From Panagrolaimus kolymaensis (lineage: Eukaryota; Nematoda; Chromadorea; Rhabditida; Panagrolaimidae): a stretch of DNA of 64,000 nt. Of the stretch, positions 58,153 to 64,000 are shown piece by piece. Both the position numbers and the translations under genes were made by a program. Position 1 is the stretch's first letter. Every line of letters starts with the position of its first letter. A model generated the notes under the pieces. It was not told the origin of the DNA. It made no database searches and saw nothing but the letters and a program-made list of their open reading frames with translations. The stretch is from the NCBI GenBank assembly GCA_028622995.1, contig JAJQJQ010000024.1:1240001-1304000 (forward strand), read 5' to 3'.

Positions 58153-59953
58153 ATGGATGTTTCAAGAAAAAGAAAGCTTTTGTTTGTGAGTTTAACATTT
58201 TTAACATATTATTATTCGTTGTTATGTGACAATTAACACACATATCATGATTCTTTTTTTAGGAAAGCGATGAAGAAACTGAAGATGAAGTACAAGATGA
58301 TTTCTCATCCAATGAAAGCTCTGGAGAAGAAAGTTCTGAAGTTGAGAATGATCTTATGAAAATTGAAAAGCAGTCAATCAAAATAGTAAAGAAGCAAGCT
58401 AAAGAAAAGTATATTTTTGCTATTTTCTGTTTTTCATTGAAAATGAAACAATAATAACAGTCGCTATAACGAAGTTGATTTATAGGAAACTGGATGAAGA
58501 AGAATTCGAGCTTAATTTGAAAACTGATGCAAAGTTTAAACTTCCTGAAAAAGCTGAACATCAACAAAACCTTGAAGATATCAAAGAACGTATGCTTGAC
58601 ATCATTCAAGTTTTGGGTGATTTTTCAACACGTCGTGAAGAAGGAAAGGCTCGAAAAGATTATTTGGATATTTTGATGAAGGATTTGTGTGCTTTCTATA
58701 GCTATAACGAGTATTTAATGGAAAAGTTTATGCAATTATTTCCTAATTTTTCTGAAGTAAGTGATATGTGAGGGTTTAGTAAAGTTAATTATGGAAGCTT
58801 GTTTCTATTTCCATTCATTGTTTTCAACGATATTTTCCCCAATCTTATAATGTTTTTCTTGTTATTATTGCTTTTTTTGTATGAAAAGCTGTGTTACTGA
58901 CTAATGTTTCCATTTTTTCAGCTTATTGAATTTCTTGATGCCAATGAACAACCACGTCCTGTTACAATTCGTTCAAATCCACTGAAACTCGTCGAGGTGA
59001 ATTAGCTCGTTCGTTAATTAATCGTGGAATGAATGTTGATCCAGCAGCAAAATGGACTAAAGTTGGTTTAGTTGTTTATGATTCACAAGTTCCTGTTGGT
59101 GCTACACCTGAATATCTCGCTGGGCAATATATCATTCAAGGTTTATGTTCTTTCCTTCCTGTTATGGCTTTAGCTCCTCAACCAAATGAACGTGTACTTG
59201 ATATGTGTTCTGCTCCTGGAGGAAAGACTTCTCATATTGCATCATTAATGAGAAATACTGGTGTCCTATTCGCAAATGATTCCAATGTATGTTATTTTTA
59301 AACTTTCAAGTTTCAAAGAATATGTTGAATTTTTAGGCATCTCGTTGCAAATCTATTGTTGGAAATATTCATCGTATGGGTGTTAATAATTGCATTGTAT
59401 CAAATCTTAATGGAATTGAATATGCAAAAAATCAACCTCAATCGTTCGATCGTATTTTACTTGATGCTCCATGTTCTGGTACTGGAGTTATTTGGAAAGA
59501 TCAAAGTGTTAAAACTTCAAAGGATCCTGATGATATCAAAAAACGATATACAGTTCAACGGAGTCTCATTTTAGCTGCAATTGATGCTGTAAATGCTACA
59601 TCAACTACTGGTGGTCATATTGTTTATTCCACATGTTCTGTACTTGTTGAAGAAAATGAAGCTGTTGTTCAATGGGCTTTAGATAAACGTGATGTCAAAC
59701 TTGTTCCTACTGGTTTGGATCTTGGTGTTGATGGGTATACTAAGTATGTATGAACAACTTTCTTTCGCCTGTTATAATTTACTTGTTTTTCAGATATCGG
59801 CAATTTCGTTTCCATCCTTCAATGTCCAACACCAAACGCTATTATCCTCATGTTCACAATATTGATGGCTTCTTCGTTGCTAAATTAAAGAAACTTTCAA
59901 ACCACAAGAGTAAAGTTCAAAAGTCTGAAGTTGAAGAGGAAGAAGAAGCTTAA
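58153..59953 (+). CDS. nsun-1: NOP2/NSUN1 rRNA methyltransferase, frame broken
   Basis: Exons 58153-58185, 58263-58408, 58486-58756, 58922-59286, 59337-59743 and 59794-59953. NOP2 is the nucleolar SAM-dependent 5-methylcytosine methyltransferase of large-subunit rRNA. After an acidic N terminus come [32 protein letters not shown], the SAM motif [19 protein letters not shown], the catalytic [16 protein letters not shown] (PC Cys) and [12 protein letters not shown] (TC Cys), then [20 protein letters not shown]. Both cysteines of the NSUN mechanism are present. The exon from 58922 is 365 nt; between 58974 and 58992 one base is missing, so the literal frame ends at TAG 59003-59005, while the +1 frame continues [19 protein letters not shown]. 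One added base would give about 460 residues. A sequencing error is the simplest reason, as no intron of normal size can explain it. Confidence 0.9.
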
Positions 59954-62760
59954 AAGCAAAAATTCTATTTGATTTGTTATGAATAATTTTTGTTATGTTT
60001 TTGTTGTTAATAAATAATTATTGAAAGTTCATTGTAGTTTAGTTTTTTTTCATACGATTTTTTGAGTTTTGTTTTTGCAAAATACAAATTCTTTCTCATC
60101 ATTTCCTTTACCACAAAGCTTAACAATTATCGTTACAGCAACAAACATCGATGAAAAGATTGCGAAGGAGAGACTAGTAAAAAAACGAATGAACTGACAC
60201 AATGGACAATCATAATTGTTTGCTCGATTGCTTTGATCGTAGCTGTTGTATACTGTATGTTTTTGTGAGTGATTAAAAAAGTAATCATCAACAGTAAATA
60301 TTTTTCTCAAAATTCATGCAAGCGGAGGAAGCGATGCATTGCATGCTATTCCCCAAATCATTTTTTCTTCTGTACTCTGATTTATCAAATAAATTACATT
60401 TAACCTACGCAAGAAAAAAAAAATTCACTTTTGTAGTCATTTGATCAATCAAAAGTGGGGTTCATGGACGCCGCAGCATCATTCATTGTTTGTTGGCTTG
60501 TAAATTTTACGGTACGGAAATAAAGACGATCGCGACCGCAAAATACATACATCAACCCAAAAAATGAATTACTTGTTTTCAAATCATTTTTATTATATTT
60601 TTTTTTCAAAGTCAAAAAAGAAGTGATATGTATTTTTTTTTAAATGATAGAAACGTCAAAAGGAAGCGAGCACCCAAGTCAAAAGAAATAAAACCTTTGT
60701 ATTTTTTTTTGGGAGTTTTTAATTGGCTGCTTTTTTTTAAACTTGAAAAAGAAATATTATAAGTTATTATTATTATTGTTGCTCTTTTGAACAACATCGA
60801 CGATTATCAAAAATGCAAAGAGACATAGAGAGAGAGAATTCGCCGAATTCGAAGTTTTTTTTTGTCTTTTGATGCTTTTTTTTCTTCATATTTTTATTAT
60901 TGCACTTCTTTTTTGTTGATAAATTTATAAAAATATTTCATTATGAAAAAAGAAGCCAAAGATTATCTAATTATCTATCACCCGATCAAGACCAAGTGTT
61001 TATTTTTTATCTTCCATTCCTTGCCAAACTTAAAAAAAAATATATTTTAGCCTCCGGAAATTTTAAATTTCACGAGTTTTACATTAGTCGTCGTCATCAT
61101 ATTTCTTGGAGTTGGTCAAATTTGTTAATAGAACGAAGGCGAAGAAAAAAATGGTTAAAATAGAGAGAAATTTTAAAACAAAATAGTCTGTTTCGAAAAA
61201 TAATGATCATTTATTTATTTCTAAAAAAATTAATTGGAGGAAAAGATATTTTTTTGGATAATTATTTTATAAACTGCAAAAAAAAATTTTTATTTTGTAA
61301 GAAAAGATTTAAATTAAATTTTTCTTTGGTTAAACTGTGTTTATTTTTTATAACCATTTTTTTCTTTCTTAAAACAGTATTTATAATCACAGACAGTTAG
61401 GATTTTTTCAAATTTGTTTTTGGAACTCACTTTTGCCACACATTTTTTTTCTTTAAATTTCACTCTTTTCGAAATTCGAATAAAATCTTTCACTTAATAT
61501 TTTAATATATTTTTCTGAAATAAACTGAGTGCCGTAAATTAATTAATTAATTGATCACAAATTTTGTTATATTTATATTCTGTGATTTCATTTGTGACCA
61601 GAAATTTATTTTATTTTTTTCTGTACATACGTACATAGACGTTATTTTTAAACTTTTTTTTATTTCTTTATTTTGATCATTCATTTTTTCTTCTTCTTTT
61701 GAACGCAGCAGCAAGGTTTAGTTGTAATAGTAAGCGATGATCACAAATTTTATGTACATACGTAATTTCTTTATTTTGCAAGAGTTTGAAGTTCATTTCT
61801 TTTTATGATTCATTGCATTTCTCTAATTTATGTTAGTTTGTAGAAAATTATTTTATTATTTAAACTGGAATGAAATTTTCACTTTTTTTAAATAAAAAAA
61901 TATTTTAACTGTCTCATTTTTTTCTGTCGTGTTGCTTTTAGGAGCTTTTTTTGCCTGATTCTTTTAATTTTTAAACTGAAGAGATAAACTTTTTATTAAA
62001 ATCAAGGGGTTTCTTTATTTTTTATGTATGTTTACGAAATAATTTTTTTTTTAAACTACTTTGGCACTTTTGATTTGGGAAGTATGAAAATTATTTGCGT
62101 CATACTTTCGCTAACAAAAATTATATTTTTAATTTTTTAAATATTTTAACTGTGGATCACCGTTGATAGAATTATGAATTATAATTTTTTTTTCGCAGCA
62201 TCCATCTTGTATTTTAATCTTTAAAATTTAAGAAACTGTCTTGATTTAATATCCTTTTTATAATTTTTTTCTTTTCTTTGGTGTAGTTAGTCGCGATTTC
62301 TTTTTTCTTTCTTTCATTAGAAAATAATAAATTATGTTATGAACAAACCTTCTTATTTTTTGATCAATAAAATTAAACTGTCTTCAAAATGTAGCAATTG
62401 GTCCTTTTCAATTCATCAAACAAAGCAAAAAACAACATTGTTTTATTTTATTTTATTTGAAAATTGCAGCCAATAAAAGAAATAAAGAAGAAACAAATTT
62501 TTCATTGTGTTTCTTTTTTCATCAAGGGTTCTTCTTTTCGACACTAATTTTATTATTCTATTAACGCTGATTTTTGTGGCGATTTTTCTTTTGATGATTG
62601 TTTTTTTTTTTGCTTCATGAAACACTTATTTTGGTTTTCTTAAAAATCTTTAAAAGCCTTTTTTTCGTTCGTGACTTTTTAAAGATTTGTTTTCGTAGTG
62701 CTTAAAAATTAATGAGAAAAAAAAAATGATTGATGAATTTTTCAGATAATTATTGGAACC
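59954..62760. other. Intergenic AT-rich region
   Basis: No confident gene. A minus-strand stretch at 60050-60310 reads a protein-like sequence with NYDCPLCQFIRFF and one hydrophobic helix, but it has no usable ATG and no convincing partner exon. The rest is homopolymer-rich. Confidence 0.45.
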
Positions 62761-63576
62761 ATGCGTTTTTCGATATTTGCAACATATTTTTTGTTCATTA
62801 TTATTTTTGCTTTTGTTACTGTTGAAGCTCGATATCGGCTTAAATATCCTAAAGGAGAATTCAGGTAAGAAACTGGATTATATGCGAAGCGAAGGATGTG
62901 GAAATTATTATTTTTATAACTGCCAACCAAGAATATAGGAAGAATAACCTTGACCCGAAAATTAATAACAGAAATAGCTAATTTTTAATCAAAAAAACTG
63001 TCAAAAGTGGTTAAAATTTTTTTGTTTAAAATTCAAACAATAAACTGCGAACCAATTTAAACGTTGTTGTCAAAAAATTTGTAGCTTTTGACAATATCAA
63101 AAGTTAATAGTTTAAACTGTAGAACCTTTTCAACTTCCATAAAATTATTTATATCTTTTATGAAACATTGATTTTGTCGGCTTTTAAAATTTAAAAAAAA
63201 ACTGCAGTTTTACTTGTTTCTTTTACCAGCCAAACAAACCAATTTGAAATTAAATGACTTTCATCAATAGATATTTTGATATTTTAGTAAAACTGCGTAA
63301 TATGTATTATTTGCGTATTGAAAATGAAAAACTCTTTAATATATTTCTCAAAAGTTTTCACTAAAAATAAATGAAAAAAACATTTATTTTTCTTTTTTCA
63401 GACTAGAAAATGGAATGGATGCTCGCGTTCGTCGTTCTATGCCGCTGTCATCAATCAACAGCATAAAATTGGTGAAACGTTTTGCTGAATTTAATCCTGA
63501 AGAAGAAGACCACGATGAAACCATTCATTCCATGCTTCAGAATCAAGAAACCAAACGAGGCGAAGGAATTGCTTAA
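62761..63576 (+). CDS. Candidate secreted peptide precursor (neuropeptide-like)
   Basis: Two exons (62761-62864, 63402-63576) join to 92 residues. The N terminus is a clear signal peptide: a basic start (MRFSIFATYF), the hydrophobic core LFIIIFAFVTV and a likely cleavage after VEA. The mature part has dibasic sites at VRR-SMPLSS, LVKR-FAEF and TKR-GEGIA, so prohormone convertases could release a 13-14 residue piece SMPLSSINSIKLV, an acidic FAEFNPEEEDHDE-type piece and a short GEGIA tail. No repeated peptide copies, amidation Gly after a basic site or cysteines are seen. I do not recognise a known family, so a small secreted protein of other function is equally possible. The ATG is the first in the exon and directly starts the signal peptide. 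Confidence 0.75.
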
Positions 63577-63943
63577 AGCCCAAATAAAAAAAAGAGGATT
63601 CTTTAGTTTAAAAAAAACTTTGTATAAAAAAAGCTTTATTTTTTTATTATTATTTGTTTGATTAAAAAATTATTATATATATTTATAAAAAAAAAATTTG
63701 AATAAAATATTATATTTTGAAAACTGAGTAAAAACTTTGCTGTATGGGACTTGAGAGAAGTAAAGTTTTTTTTTGCAACTGTATTTTTGGAACATATTTT
63801 AATGACTTTTATAAACTGATATTTATTTAACTAACACAAAAAATTAATAATACTCTAAAATTTAACTGTGTTGTATAAAATTTGCATGGTACCAAAAAAA
63901 TTACACTTTCTTCAAAAAACAAAAAAGAAGAAGCAATTTTTAT
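63577..63943. other. Convergent 3' flanks
   Basis: Non-coding AT-rich DNA between the peptide-precursor gene and the dehydrogenase on the other strand; AATAAA-like signals near 63700. Confidence 0.5.
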
Positions 63944-64000
63944 TTATAATCTTGCATGAGCTCCACCATTCATTAAAATAATTTCCCCAGTAATGTATGA
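63944..64000 (-). CDS. Short-chain dehydrogenase/reductase, C-terminal end (partial)
   Basis: The minus strand at the window edge reads SYITGEIILMNGGAHARL and a TAA at 63944-63946. S-x-I-T-G-x-x-x-x-x-x-G-G is the conserved C-terminal strand and turn of SDR enzymes, NAD(P)H oxidoreductases with a Rossmann fold. The catalytic part lies outside the window, so substrate and subfamily are unknown. Confidence 0.7.
   Translation of the reverse strand, partial: SYITGEIILMNGGAHARL

Noticed and set aside
58965..59005. Short intron to repair the NOP2 frame (GTTCAAAT to GAATTAG)
   Set aside because: It would be only about 35 nt and would remove the conserved TRRGELA residues.
60050..60310. Minus-strand open frame with one hydrophobic segment
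   Set aside because: No in-frame ATG near its start and no identified upstream exon; kept only as a remark in the intergenic entry.

Overview
The window looks like nuclear DNA of a nematode. It is very AT-rich with long T/A homopolymers. Introns are mostly about 45-80 bp with GT..AG ends and T-rich acceptors. The recognisable proteins are animal families with clear C. elegans counterparts: Pellino, ZYG-9, PMCA, STE24/FACE-1, CstF-64, Tap42/alpha4, PHAX, cornichon, an activin/TGF-beta-type Smad and NOP2. Two 5S rRNA genes each sit beside a minus-strand spliced-leader (SL) RNA gene, and one leader is within one base of nematode SL1. The species cannot be named from this sequence.

Layout: 1-6599 non-coding; 6600-10967 Pellino E3 ligase (+); 11662-11743 tRNA-Ser; 13220-18309 ZYG-9/XMAP215 microtubule polymerase (+); 18671-18986 5S rRNA plus divergent SL RNA; 20187-23556 plasma-membrane Ca2+-ATPase (-); 24009-26141 broken, catalytically truncated FACE-1/STE24 gene (-) with a MITE in one intron; 26965-27580 48-bp minisatellite; 28645-29562 orphan exon, deleted 5S/SL relic and dispersed repeat; 29868-31825 two four-helix membrane proteins (-); 33110-33653 Na+/Ca2+-exchanger exon relic and solo LTR; 34630-34946 second 5S plus SL1-type RNA; about 9 kb without genes; 43979-46940 IRF2BP-like regulator (+); 48524-50106 CstF-64 (-) with a frame-breaking 34-bp duplication; 50437-54927 a close-packed + strand run (Tap42/alpha4, PHAX, unknown, cornichon) that may be an operon; 55338-56759 intronless Smad without MH1; 57223-57304 identical tRNA-Ser; 58153-59953 NOP2 (+) with a one-base frame break; 62761-63576 candidate secreted peptide precursor; 63944-64000 end of a short-chain dehydrogenase (-).

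The most distinctive parts are the duplicated 5S/SL units with two different leaders plus a third copy that has lost both genes, the decayed chimeric FACE-1 locus carrying a MITE with 9-bp target duplication, the near-identical first two TOG domains of ZYG-9, and the MH1-less, intronless Smad. Several otherwise conserved genes carry single frame lesions, which may be assembly errors and should be checked before biology is inferred. I saw no CRISPR array, prokaryotic operon or intact autonomous transposon. No clearly new multi-gene system is evident.
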